A stretch of 64,000 nt of DNA, taken from assembly GCA_031550125.1 (NCBI GenBank), contig JAVBOW010000004.1, forward strand, positions 14,312 to 78,311, read 5' to 3'. Shown here one piece after another: positions 34,291 to 42,771 of this stretch (the first letter of the stretch is position 1; the number at the start of each line of letters is the position of its first letter). The position numbers and the translations under genes were made by a program. This DNA comes from JAVBOW01 sp031550125. Lineage in GTDB: Bacteria > Bacteroidota > Bacteroidia > Bacteroidales > Rikenellaceae. The notes beneath the pieces are model-generated. The model was given only the letters and a program-made list of their open reading frames with translations. It was not told the origin of the DNA and made no database searches.

Positions 34291-35144
34291 TGATCCTACT
34301 CTACACCATCCTGACACTTTGCGCCTTAGGAATCCTTTCGGCGCTCATCCTCTACTTCGTGGCGCAGAAATTCAAAGTTTACGAAGACCCGCGCATAGAC
34401 CAGGTCGAAGCCATGCTCCCGGGCGCCAATTGCGGAGGCTGCGGCTACGCCGGCTGCCGCGCATTGGCCGACGCGCTCGTTGCGCAGGACGATATCTCGG
34501 CGCTCTACTGTCCGGTGGGCGGAGGCGAGATGATGAAGTCGGTGGCCTCATTCCTGGGCAAGGCCGCTCCCGAGAAAGAACCGCAGGTGGCCGTGGTGCG
34601 CTGCGGCGGAAGCTGCGAAAAACGCGAACGCACCAACGCTTACGACGGGGCTTCGTCGTGTGCCGTGGTGGCTTCGCTCTACGTGGGCGAGACGGCCTGC
34701 TCCTACGGATGCCTGGGCAAGGGCGATTGCGTCGTGGTGTGTAACTTCGACGCCATACGCGTCGATCCCCAGACGGGCCTGGCCGAAGTGGACGAGGAGA
34801 AATGCACCGCCTGCGGAGCATGCGTGAAAGCCTGTCCGAAAGCCATCATCGAGCTGAGACGCAAAGGGATAAAAGGCCGCAGGGTGTATGTCAACTGCGT
34901 CAACAAAGAGAAAGGGGCCGTTTCGCGCAAGGCATGCCAGGTGTCGTGCATAGCCTGCACCAAATGCCAGAAAGTATGCGCCTTCGACGCCATAACCATA
35001 GAGAGCAACCTTGCCTACATCGATCCTCTGAAATGCAAGCTCTGCCGCAAATGCGCGCCCGAATGCCCCACCTCGGCAATAGTCGAGACCAATTTCCCGC
35101 CCCGAAAGACGGCCGAAGCCCCCGCACCCCAAACAGCAGAATAA
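34290..35144 (+). CDS. rnfB: Rnf complex subunit B, Fe-S electron input
   Basis: Carries electrons from reduced ferredoxin into the Rnf pump. 284 residues: an N-terminal membrane helix (about 3-25), the RnfB-type cluster motif CGGCGYAGC (about 48-56) with a distal Cys, then several ferredoxin-type cluster motifs: CGLG-like CSYGCLGKGDC, CTACGACVKACP, CIACTKCQKVC and CKLCRKCAPECP. All cluster cysteines look intact. The C-terminus is a short Pro/Ala-rich tail. It overlaps rseC by one base. Confidence 0.96.
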   Translation: MILLYTILTLCALGILSALILYFVAQKFKVYEDPRIDQVEAMLPGANCGGCGYAGCRALADALVAQDDISALYCPVGGGEMMKSVASFLGKAAPEKEPQVAVVRCGGSCEKRERTNAYDGASSCAVVASLYVGETACSYGCLGKGDCVVVCNFDAIRVDPQTGLAEVDEEKCTACGACVKACPKAIIELRRKGIKGRRVYVNCVNKEKGAVSRKACQVSCIACTKCQKVCAFDAITIESNLAYIDPLKCKLCRKCAPECPTSAIVETNFPPRKTAEAPAPQTAE

Positions 35145-35154
35145 GACATCGCAT

Positions 35155-36480
35155 ATGAAAACTTTCCGCATAGGGGGCGTCCATCCCCCCGAGAATAAGC
35201 TTAGCGGCGCAGGACAGATCATACTCTTCCCCCTGCCCGGAGAGGTGACGCTGCCGCTCTCGCAACACATAGGCGCCCCGGCCCAGGCCGTCGTCGCCAA
35301 AGGCGACAAGGTACTGGCGGGCCAGCTGGTGGCCAAGGCCGGAGGTTTCGTGTCTGCCAATATACACTCGCCCGTCTCAGGGACGGTGACGGCGGTGGAC
35401 GCCGTGGTGGACGCCGCGGGATTGCGCCGTCCGGCGATCACCATCAAAGCCGAGGGCGACGAGTGGGACCCGGCGGTTGACCGTACGCGCAACCTGGTGA
35501 CGGAGTGCGAACTGGAGCCGGCGGCCATAATCGAAAAGATAGCCGCCGCAGGCATAGTGGGCCTCGGAGGGGCCACGTTCCCCACCCAGGTGAAGCTGAC
35601 CGTTCCCGCAGGCAAGAAGGCGGACATACTTATAATAAACGGAGTGGAGTGCGAGCCTTACCTTACGTCGGACCACCGCGTGATGCTCGAAAGGGGCGAC
35701 GAGGTGATGATAGGCGTAAAGATCCTGGCCCGCGCCCTGGGCGTGCAGCGCGCCGTGATAGGCATAGAAAACAACAAGTCCGACGCGATAGAGTACCTGT
35801 CGGGGCTGGCCTCGACCTACGGCGGCGTGGAGATAGCGCCCCTGAAGGTACAATATCCGCAGGGAGGGGAGAAACAGCTCATCGACGCAGTCACCGGCCG
35901 CCAGGTGCCTTCGGGCGGCCTGCCGATAGACGTCGGCGCGGTGGTGCAGAACGTGGGTACGGCGTTGGCCGTCTACGAGGCCGTGCAGAAGAACAAACCC
36001 CTGGTGGAAAGGGTGGTGACGGTGACTGGCAGGAGCCTGAAGAACCCGGCCAACTTCATGGTGCGCGTAGGCACGCCGGTGAGTGCGTTGGTGGAATATT
36101 GCGGAGGCATGCCAGAAGACACGGGCAAGGTGATAGGCGGAGGCCCGATGATGGGCCGCGCCATGGTAAACCCGTCGGCCCCGGTCACCAAAGGCACGTC
36201 GGGCATATTGCTGCTTCCGCGCGCCGAAGCCGTGCGCAACGCGCCCGGCCAGTGCATCAAATGCGCCAAATGCGTCTCGGCCTGTCCCATGGGCCTGGAA
36301 CCGTACCTGCTGGGCAAGATGGCAAAGAAGCTGATGTACGCCGATATGGAGCCTCATAAGGCGACGGACTGCATAGAGTGCGGATGCTGCGCCTACACAT
36401 GCCCGGCCAACCTGCCCCTGCTGGATTACATCCGCCTGGGCAAAGCCGAGGTGATGAAGATACAAAGGGCAAGGAAATAG
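35155..36480 (+). CDS. rnfC: Rnf complex subunit C, NADH/flavin-binding
   Basis: Peripheral subunit that exchanges electrons with NAD. 441 residues resembling the NuoF 51-kDa fold: the N-terminal RnfC barrel-sandwich domain (FRIGGVHPPENK), the FMN/NADH part with GLGGATFPTQVKL and NGVECEPYLTSDHR, an SLBB segment (VTVTGRSL), and two C-terminal [4Fe-4S] motifs, CIKCAKCVSACPMGL and CIECGCCAYTCPANLP. It has the short form without the long C-terminal extension of some proteobacteria. It lies 10 bases after rnfB. Confidence 0.96.
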   Translation: MKTFRIGGVHPPENKLSGAGQIILFPLPGEVTLPLSQHIGAPAQAVVAKGDKVLAGQLVAKAGGFVSANIHSPVSGTVTAVDAVVDAAGLRRPAITIKAEGDEWDPAVDRTRNLVTECELEPAAIIEKIAAAGIVGLGGATFPTQVKLTVPAGKKADILIINGVECEPYLTSDHRVMLERGDEVMIGVKILARALGVQRAVIGIENNKSDAIEYLSGLASTYGGVEIAPLKVQYPQGGEKQLIDAVTGRQVPSGGLPIDVGAVVQNVGTALAVYEAVQKNKPLVERVVTVTGRSLKNPANFMVRVGTPVSALVEYCGGMPEDTGKVIGGGPMMGRAMVNPSAPVTKGTSGILLLPRAEAVRNAPGQCIKCAKCVSACPMGLEPYLLGKMAKKLMYADMEPHKATDCIECGCCAYTCPANLPLLDYIRLGKAEVMKIQRARK

Positions 36481-36516
36481 CCGCCCGAAAAATTGACCTT
36501 ACCGTACAAAAAAGAG

Positions 36517-37494
36517 ATGGAAAAACTTATCGTTTCCCCTTCGCCCCACATACACTCGGGCGATTCCACACGAAGGCTCATGCGCGACGTGCTGATAGCC
36601 CTGGCCCCCGCGCTGGTGGTGACGACGGCCGTTTACGGCATGCGTCCCCTGGCCGTGACCGTCGTCGCCGCGGCCTCGTGCATGCTGTTCGAGTGGCTCA
36701 TACAGAAATACCTGCTTAAGGGAGCCAATACCCTGCGCGACTATTCGGCCGCCCTTACGGGCGTGTTGCTGGCATTCAACCTCCCGTCGTCCATTCCGTT
36801 GTGGATGGTTGTCCTGGGCGCGCTGGTGGCCGTGGGCGTGGGTAAGATGTCTTTCGGCGGACTTGGACGCAACCCGTTCAACCCCGCCCTGGTGGGACGC
36901 GTGTTCCTGCTCATATCATTCCCCGTGGCGATGACCTCCTTCCCCACCCCGGCGGGCGTGGATTCACACTCGGGCGCCACTCCGCTGGCATTCGCCAAAG
37001 GAGCGCTCAAGAGCGGCCAGAGCGTGGCCGACATCATGCCGCAGATATCCTATTCCGACTTTCTGTTGGGAGCCAAAGCCGGGTCGCTCGGCGAGATAGC
37101 CGCGCTTGCGCTGCTCGCGGGCTTCGCCTACCTGCTATGGCGCAAAGTCATCACCTGGCATATCCCCGTGGCCGTGCTGGGTACGATGGCGCTGTTCAGC
37201 GGCATCGCCTGGACGGCCGATCCCCAGCATTTCATGAGTCCGCTGTTCCACCTGCTCACCGGAGGAGCCATCCTGGGAGCCGTGTTCATGGCCACCGACT
37301 ACGTCACCTCGCCCATGAACCCGCGCGGCATGATAGTTTACGGCTGCGGCATAGGTCTTATAACCATGTTTATACGCTTGTGGGGAGCTTATCCGGAGGG
37401 CATATCCTTCGCCATACTGATCATGAACTCGGTGGTCCCGCTGATAAACAAATATGTCAAACCGCGCCGCTTCGGGGTGGCCACAGCCAAATAA
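36517..37494 (+). CDS. rnfD: Rnf complex subunit D
   Basis: Membrane subunit of 325 residues with about nine helices, homologous to NqrB. The covalent FMN attachment site is visible as SGATPLAFAKG near residue 155, where the Thr carries FMN through a phosphoester bond. The start is the ATG at 36517 (MEKLIVSPSPHIHSGDS); a TTG at 36493 would add eight residues. It belongs to the rseC-rnfBCDGEA operon, where it helps form the ion path with RnfA and RnfE. Confidence 0.95.
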   Translation: MEKLIVSPSPHIHSGDSTRRLMRDVLIALAPALVVTTAVYGMRPLAVTVVAAASCMLFEWLIQKYLLKGANTLRDYSAALTGVLLAFNLPSSIPLWMVVLGALVAVGVGKMSFGGLGRNPFNPALVGRVFLLISFPVAMTSFPTPAGVDSHSGATPLAFAKGALKSGQSVADIMPQISYSDFLLGAKAGSLGEIAALALLAGFAYLLWRKVITWHIPVAVLGTMALFSGIAWTADPQHFMSPLFHLLTGGAILGAVFMATDYVTSPMNPRGMIVYGCGIGLITMFIRLWGAYPEGISFAILIMNSVVPLINKYVKPRRFGVATAK

Positions 37495-37498
37495 CGCG

Positions 37499-38104
37499 AT
37501 GGAAAGCACACTGAAAAACATGATATTGACCCTCGGGGTGATAACCCTCGCCGCATCGGGAGCCGTAGGACTCGTCTACGGCGTAACCAAAGAGCCTATC
37601 GAGGCGGCCAAGAAAGCCAAGACGACGCAGGCGCTCTCGCAAGTGCTGCCGCCGTTCGAGGGCGAGCCGGAGACGGCCATCGAAGGGAACGCCGTGATCT
37701 ACACGGTAAGCAAAGCCGGAGAGGTGGCCGGCTACGCCGTGGAAAGCACGGCCAACGGCTTCGGGGGCGAGATAAAACTCATGACGGGCTATACGCCCCA
37801 GGGCCAGATAAACAGGATAGAGGTTCTGTCCCACACCGAAACGCCGGGCCTGGGCGACAAGATAGAGTCGAAAAAATCCGATTTCTCGGTGCAGTTCCAG
37901 GGCAAGACCCCGGGCAAGGATTTCAGGATGACCGTTAAGAAGGACGGCGGCGACGTAAACGCCATAACCGCTTCCACCATATCGTCGAGGGCCTTTACCA
38001 AAGCCGTGCAGGAGGGCTACAACGCCCTGCAGGCGCATCTGGGCAAGGCGGCCGGCGACGCCAACAGCGGAGCCACCGCACAAACAAACCAAAGCAATGA
38101 GTAA
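37499..38104 (+). CDS. rnfG: Rnf complex subunit G
   Basis: 201 residues with one N-terminal membrane helix (about 8-28) and a periplasmic FMN-binding domain. The flavinylation site reads ITASTISSRAF near residue 165: the acceptor Thr is kept, but the usual SGAT is TAST. HTETPGLGDKIE is the conserved FMN-domain segment upstream. The frame runs upstream of 37499, but the ATG there lies 4 bases after the rnfD stop and begins just before the membrane helix. The last eight bases overlap rnfE. Confidence 0.94.
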   Translation: MESTLKNMILTLGVITLAASGAVGLVYGVTKEPIEAAKKAKTTQALSQVLPPFEGEPETAIEGNAVIYTVSKAGEVAGYAVESTANGFGGEIKLMTGYTPQGQINRIEVLSHTETPGLGDKIESKKSDFSVQFQGKTPGKDFRMTVKKDGGDVNAITASTISSRAFTKAVQEGYNALQAHLGKAAGDANSGATAQTNQSNE

Positions 38105-38684
38105 CCTTACAACTTTGACCCGCGGGATAATCAAGGAGAATCCCACGTTCGTGCTGCTGTTGGGCATGTGTCCCACTCTGGGTACGACCACCTCCGCCCT
38201 GAACGGCATGGGGATGGGCGTGGCCACGGCATTCGTACTTATAATGTCCAACCTTGTGATATCTCTCATAAAGGACTATATTCCAGGCAAGGTGCGCATC
38301 CCTGCCTTCATAGTGGTCATCGCCTCGTTCGTGACCGTGGTGCAGCTATGCATGGAGGCTTACGTTCCGGCGCTCTACGCCACGCTGGGCGTGTTCATCC
38401 CCCTGATAGTGGTAAACTGCATCATACTCGGCCGCGCCGAGGCCTTCGCCTCCAAGAACGGTCCCGCGGCGTCCGTACTGGACGGCGTGGGTATGGGCCT
38501 CGGGTTCACCCTCTCGCTGACGGCGCTTGGCGCGGTGCGCGAAATACTGGGCGGCGGATCGGTGTTCGGCCTTAAATTCATCCCGGGAGACGCCATCCTC
38601 ATATTCGTCCTGGCCCCCGGAGCCTTCATAGCGCTGGGCTACCTGATGGTGATATTCAATAAATTGACAGCCAAAGCAAAATAA
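38097..38684 (+). CDS. rnfE: Rnf complex subunit E
   Basis: Integral membrane subunit of 195 residues with six predicted helices, homologous to NqrD. Family landmarks are ENPTFVLLLGMCPTLGTTTS at the N-terminus and IVVNCIILGRAEAFAS in the middle, each with the Cys that ligates the intramembrane Fe-S centre shared with RnfA. It overlaps rnfG by eight bases and precedes rnfA by four. Confidence 0.96.
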   Translation: MSNLTTLTRGIIKENPTFVLLLGMCPTLGTTTSALNGMGMGVATAFVLIMSNLVISLIKDYIPGKVRIPAFIVVIASFVTVVQLCMEAYVPALYATLGVFIPLIVVNCIILGRAEAFASKNGPAASVLDGVGMGLGFTLSLTALGAVREILGGGSVFGLKFIPGDAILIFVLAPGAFIALGYLMVIFNKLTAKAK

Positions 38685-38688
38685 GGAT

Positions 38689-39261
38689 ATGGAATATTTC
38701 GTGATCATAATAGGCTCGATATTCGTCAACAATATCGTATTGGCGCAGTTCCTCGGCATCTGCCCATTCCTGGGCGTGTCGAATAAGGTGGAGACTTCGC
38801 TGGGCATGGGCGCGGCCGTCACGTTCGTAATGGCCATCTCGTCGCTGGTTGTCTACCTGCTGCAATATTACGTGCTGGTTCCGCTGGGGATAGGCTATAT
38901 GCAGACGATAGTTTTCATTTTGGTTATAGCCGCCCTGGTGCAGATGGTGGAGATCATGCTCAAGAAGGTTAGTCCGGCGCTCTACCAGGCTCTGGGTATC
39001 TTCCTGCCGCTGATAACCACCAACTGCGCCGTACTCGGCGTGGCCATACTGCTGGTTCAAAAGGAGCTGTCGCTGCCGCTGTCCGTTGTCTACGCCACCG
39101 CCACCGCCATAGGCTTCGCCCTGGCGCTGGTGATATTCGCAGGCATAAGGGAGCGCCTGGAGCTTGACGATATGCCCAAAGCCATGAAAGGCACCCCTAT
39201 AGCGCTGGTCACCGCAGGTATACTGGCGATGGCCTTCATGGGTTTTTCGGGATTGGTTTAA
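38689..39261 (+). CDS. rnfA: Rnf complex subunit A
   Basis: Integral membrane subunit of 190 residues with six helices, homologous to NqrE. FVNNIVLAQFLGICPFLGVS and LITTNCAVLGVAILL hold the paired Fe-S cysteines that mirror those of RnfE. It is the last gene of the operon, and a 20-bp perfect hairpin follows. With rnfB, C, D, G and E the pump is complete: ferredoxin oxidation, NAD+ reduction and Na+ or H+ export. Confidence 0.96.
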   Translation: MEYFVIIIGSIFVNNIVLAQFLGICPFLGVSNKVETSLGMGAAVTFVMAISSLVVYLLQYYVLVPLGIGYMQTIVFILVIAALVQMVEIMLKKVSPALYQALGIFLPLITTNCAVLGVAILLVQKELSLPLSVVYATATAIGFALALVIFAGIRERLELDDMPKAMKGTPIALVTAGILAMAFMGFSGLV

Positions 39262-39320
39262 GGGGGCGTTGATGTATTTGCGCCGTCCGCGCGCAATCCA
39301 AATGTATTTTGTAAAATAAC

Positions 39321-39364
39321 GTATAACGGCCAGGGCCGCCTGAAGGCGGCCCTGGCCGTTATAC
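39321..39364. terminator. 20-bp hairpin between convergent rnfA and the metal ATPase gene
   Basis: Positions 39321-39340 pair perfectly with 39345-39364 around a TGAA tetraloop. It lies between two converging genes. There is no plus-strand T run; on the minus strand GTTATTTTAC follows. Confidence 0.8.
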
Positions 39365-39373
39365 GCCGTCCGT

Positions 39374-41305
39374 TCAAAATTTCATACGCTGTATCCGCAC
39401 GGCGTTAAGTATCGCAAGCAGGGCCACGCCCACGTCGGCGAAGACCGCCTCCCACATCGTAGCCAGGCCCAACGCTCCCATCAGCATCACGGCGGCCTTC
39501 ACCCCGAGGGCCAGGGCTATATTCTGCCACACTATACGGCGGGTTTGTCTTCCTATATTTATCGCCACGGCTATCTTCGAGGGCTGGTCCGTCTGAATAA
39601 CCACGTCGGCCGTCTCTATCGCCGCATCCGTCCCCATAGCCCCCATGGCTATACCCACGTCGCTGGCCGCAAGCACGGGAGCGTCGTTAAGGCCGTCGCC
39701 CACGAAAGCCACTATGCGTCCGGGAGCCTCTTTGCGCAAACTTTCCACGTGGTGCAGTTTATCTTCGGGTAACAACCCACCGTAGGCGCGGTCTATTCCT
39801 GCTTCTGCGGCCGTTTTAAGCGTTATGGAGTCTTTGTCGCCGCTCAGCATGACGGTCAGTTTCACCCCCGCGCGCTTCATGGACTCCACTGCCGCCGCGG
39901 CATCGGATTTAAGCCTGTCGGCTATCACTACGCACCCGGCGTAGAGTCCGTCGACGGCGCACAACACAACGGTCTCGGCTATGGCGTCCACGGAAGCGTC
40001 GTAAGCCACGTCGAAACGCCTCATCAAGGCGGCGTTGCCTGCCAGAACCTGGCGTCCGTCAACCATGCCCGACAACCCCTCTCCGGCAAATTCCCTAACG
40101 CCTGACGCCTTGTACGCCGCGGCGTTATCGCCCGCGTAGGCGGCCACGGCGCGCGCCACGGGGTGCGTAGAGGCGCTTTCGAGAGCCGCAAGCAGCGTTA
40201 TCAGCTCCGCGGCGTCCATGCCAGACGCTTCTACGCGCTGCACGGCAAAGACCCCCTCGGTCATTGTCCCCGTTTTGTCCATCGCCACGGTATCGGCCCT
40301 GGCTATCACGTCGAGGAAGTTGGAGCCTTTGAAAAGTATGCCGTTTCGCGACCCCGCCCCGATACCGCCGAAATAACCGAGAGGGACGGATATAACAAGG
40401 GCGCACGGACACGACACGACAAGGAATATAAGCGCCCTGTAGAACCACTCCCCGAAGACGTAGTCCGAGACGAAGAAATACGGCGCCGCGGCCAGAGCCA
40501 CGGCCAGGGCGAATACTGCAGGCGTGTAGAACCGGGCCAACCTTCTAATGACAAGCTCGGTGCGCGCCTTGCGCGAGGAGGCCTGCTGCACCATTTCGAG
40601 TATACGGACGAAAGAGCTGTCTTCGTAAGGCTTGGAGACGCGCATCTCCACCGCGTTATGCACCGCTATCATGCCGGCAAGCAACTGTCCTCCGCGGCCT
40701 ATGGCCCTCGGGCGGCTCTCGCCCGTCAGGGCGGCGGTATCGAAACTGCCGGAATCGGAAAGCATCACTCCGTCCAGGGGTACCTTTTCGCCCGCGCGTA
40801 CCTCCACCGTCTCCCCCACGGCCACGCTGCGCGGGTCGGCCGTGACGCGTTTGCCGTCGCGGATCACAGTGGCCGTACCGGGTTTTTGATCGAGCAGGGC
40901 CTGTATGCTGCGTTTGGCTCGCCCCACGGCGGCCTGCTGGAACAATTCACCCACGGCGTAGAACAGCATCACGGCCACGCCCTCCGCATATTGCCCTATG
41001 GCCATAGCCCCTATCGTGGCCGCCACCATAAGCGTATATTCGGTAAAAAATTCGCCTTTGCGCAACGTCTGCACACCCTCAACCATAACAGGCAGGCCTA
41101 CGGGCAGGTAAGCCAGGCCGTACCACGCCGCCCTTACCCATCCGGCAAAAAAAACGGGATGGAGCAAGTGGTCGGCGGCAAGCCCCGCGACCAGGGCCGT
41201 AAAACTTACCGCGACAGGCAGATACTGACGCCACGGGGCGTTTTTCCGATCCTCGCAGCAACACTTGCATTCGGGTTTATTGTGGTTTTCCATAGCTTGC
41301 GACAT
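39374..41305 (-). CDS. Heavy-metal P1B-type ATPase (Zn/Cd/Pb exporter type)
   Basis: Exports divalent soft metals with ATP. 643 residues with about eight membrane helices. The metal-site motif is SCPCALV in helix 6, phosphorylation is at DKTGTMTEG, the nucleotide-domain His-Pro is in STHPVARAV, and the hinge is GDGLNDAPVLA. The N-terminus has no ferredoxin-like HMA domain; instead it carries a short Cys cluster, ECKCCCED (about residues 12-19). The pattern fits the ZntA/CadA group, but the metal is inferred. Starts at 41305 and 41293 are both possible. A TACCTTTG box (41318-41311) lies just upstream, so the second start fits its transcript better. Confidence 0.9.
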   Translation of the reverse strand: MSQAMENHNKPECKCCCEDRKNAPWRQYLPVAVSFTALVAGLAADHLLHPVFFAGWVRAAWYGLAYLPVGLPVMVEGVQTLRKGEFFTEYTLMVAATIGAMAIGQYAEGVAVMLFYAVGELFQQAAVGRAKRSIQALLDQKPGTATVIRDGKRVTADPRSVAVGETVEVRAGEKVPLDGVMLSDSGSFDTAALTGESRPRAIGRGGQLLAGMIAVHNAVEMRVSKPYEDSSFVRILEMVQQASSRKARTELVIRRLARFYTPAVFALAVALAAAPYFFVSDYVFGEWFYRALIFLVVSCPCALVISVPLGYFGGIGAGSRNGILFKGSNFLDVIARADTVAMDKTGTMTEGVFAVQRVEASGMDAAELITLLAALESASTHPVARAVAAYAGDNAAAYKASGVREFAGEGLSGMVDGRQVLAGNAALMRRFDVAYDASVDAIAETVVLCAVDGLYAGCVVIADRLKSDAAAAVESMKRAGVKLTVMLSGDKDSITLKTAAEAGIDRAYGGLLPEDKLHHVESLRKEAPGRIVAFVGDGLNDAPVLAASDVGIAMGAMGTDAAIETADVVIQTDQPSKIAVAINIGRQTRRIVWQNIALALGVKAAVMLMGALGLATMWEAVFADVGVALLAILNAVRIQRMKF

Positions 41306-41310
41306 TTAGG

Positions 41311-41347
41311 CAAAGGTAGCAAAATCGGTTCAATTTCGTTACCTTTG
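41311..41347. promoter_or_regulatory. Divergent -7 boxes
   Basis: TACCTTTG occurs on the minus strand (41318-41311, toward the metal ATPase) and on the plus strand (41340-41347, toward the MATE gene), 21 bases apart. Clear -33 boxes are not seen for either. Polymerases at the two sites would collide or compete. Confidence 0.5.
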
Positions 41348-41371
41348 CCCCTTCGCATCAAAACCTGCGCC

Positions 41372-42727
41372 ATGTTCGCCAAACTGAAAAATTACCGCGA
41401 CCAATACCGCCAGACCATTCGTCTGGCCACCCCCGTCGTGCTTTCCCAGCTGGGACAGGTGGTGGTGCAAATGGCCGACAATGTAATGGTGGGACACCTT
41501 GGGGCCGTGCCTCTGGCCGGGGTTTCGTTCGCCGGAGCGGTGTTTTTCTTCTTTTTCATCTTCGGCCTGGGAATAACCCTCGGCCTTACGCCCATGGTAG
41601 GCGAGACGTATGCGAAAGGCAACCACCGTACGTCCGCCGTCTACCTTCAGAATTCGCTGCTGCTCTACGTGGCGCTGGGCGTGGCGCTGGTGGCGCTGAT
41701 GTTCGCCGCCCTGCCGTTGCTCGGACGCATGGGACAACCGGCCGAAGTGGTGGAGGCGGGCATGGATTACTATAAATACATCGCCCTGTCGGTATTCCCT
41801 TTCATGCTCTTCGCCGCCTTCAAACAGTTCCTTGAAGGCATAGGCAACACAAAGGTGGTAATGTATATCGTCATAGCGGCCAACGCTTTGAACATACTGC
41901 TCAACTGGATTTTCATCTACGGCAATATGGGCGCTCCGGCCATGGGGGCGGCCGGGGCCGGGCTGGCCACGCTCGTGTCGCGCGCGCTTATGCCCGTGGC
42001 CATAATAGCCTATTTCAGCTCCAGAGACTCTTTCAAACGCTATTTCAGCCTCTTTTCGCAGGCCAACACACGCCTGGTGCATTTCGCAGCCCTGCTTAAA
42101 GTCGGGTCTCCCATCGCCCTGCAGATGCTGATGGAAGTGTCCGCCTTCGCCATCACCTCCATAATGATGGGATGGCTTGGGGCCGTAGCCCTGGCCGCCA
42201 ACCAGATAGCGCTGTCTATGGCCAACGCCACATTCATGGTGGTCATAGGACTGGCCTCGGCCACCACCATACGCGTCAGCCACGCTTTCGGCCGCGGCGA
42301 CCTGCGCTCGTTGCGCCTGACGGCCAACGCGTCGTTCCACATGGTTTTGGTCTACAACGCCTTTACCGCGCTGGCCCTTACGCTGCTGCGCGGAGTCATA
42401 CCGTTGGCTTTCACCTCCGATCCCGAGGTGGTGGCCGTGGCGTCCGACCTGTTGCTCTACGCCGCCCTATTCCAGCTGGCCGACGGCATGCAAGCCACCA
42501 CGCTGGGCATTCTGCGCGGCATGCAGGACGTACGCAGCACGATGGCCGTGGCTTTAGTATCGTACATAGCGGTAAACCTGCCCGTGGGATACGTTTGCGC
42601 CTTTATGCTGGGGATGGGTCCGGGCGGACTCTGGGTGGGATATATATTCGGACTTTTCCTCGCCGCGCTTCTGTTAAATCTGCGTTTTAGATCGTTATGC
42701 GCCCGACTGGGAAAAGTAATGCTTTAA
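41372..42727 (+). CDS. MATE family efflux transporter (NorM-like)
   Basis: 451 residues with 12 predicted membrane helices in two similar halves, as in NorM Na+- or H+-coupled drug exporters. Family features include TPVVLSQLGQVVVQMADNVM in helix 1 and GLGITLGLTPMVGETYAKGN. The protein starts at ATG 41372; the frame upstream of it runs through the antisense of the metal ATPase gene and is not coding. The TACCTTTG box at 41340-41347 gives a leader of about 18 bases. Confidence 0.93.
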   Translation: MFAKLKNYRDQYRQTIRLATPVVLSQLGQVVVQMADNVMVGHLGAVPLAGVSFAGAVFFFFFIFGLGITLGLTPMVGETYAKGNHRTSAVYLQNSLLLYVALGVALVALMFAALPLLGRMGQPAEVVEAGMDYYKYIALSVFPFMLFAAFKQFLEGIGNTKVVMYIVIAANALNILLNWIFIYGNMGAPAMGAAGAGLATLVSRALMPVAIIAYFSSRDSFKRYFSLFSQANTRLVHFAALLKVGSPIALQMLMEVSAFAITSIMMGWLGAVALAANQIALSMANATFMVVIGLASATTIRVSHAFGRGDLRSLRLTANASFHMVLVYNAFTALALTLLRGVIPLAFTSDPEVVAVASDLLLYAALFQLADGMQATTLGILRGMQDVRSTMAVALVSYIAVNLPVGYVCAFMLGMGPGGLWVGYIFGLFLAALLLNLRFRSLCARLGKVML

Positions 42728-42771
42728 TTTGACGGAAATTTGCTACATTTGTGCAAAATGAGATTATCCTG

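Noticed and set aside
34290..39261. Nqr (Na+-NADH:quinone reductase) instead of Rnf
   Set aside because: The presence of an RnfB-type multi-cluster ferredoxin protein, an RnfC with two [4Fe-4S] motifs and rseC, with no NqrA or NqrF, shows that this is Rnf.
40163..41371. Upstream extension of the MATE frame by about 400 codons
   Set aside because: This stretch is antisense to the metal ATPase; the MATE family begins at the ATG at 41372, which is preceded by a -7 box.
42751..42771. GTG start seven codons upstream of the PSP1 gene
   Set aside because: The GTG overlaps the -7 promoter box TACATTTG, so it would not be in the transcript; the ATG at 42772 is used.
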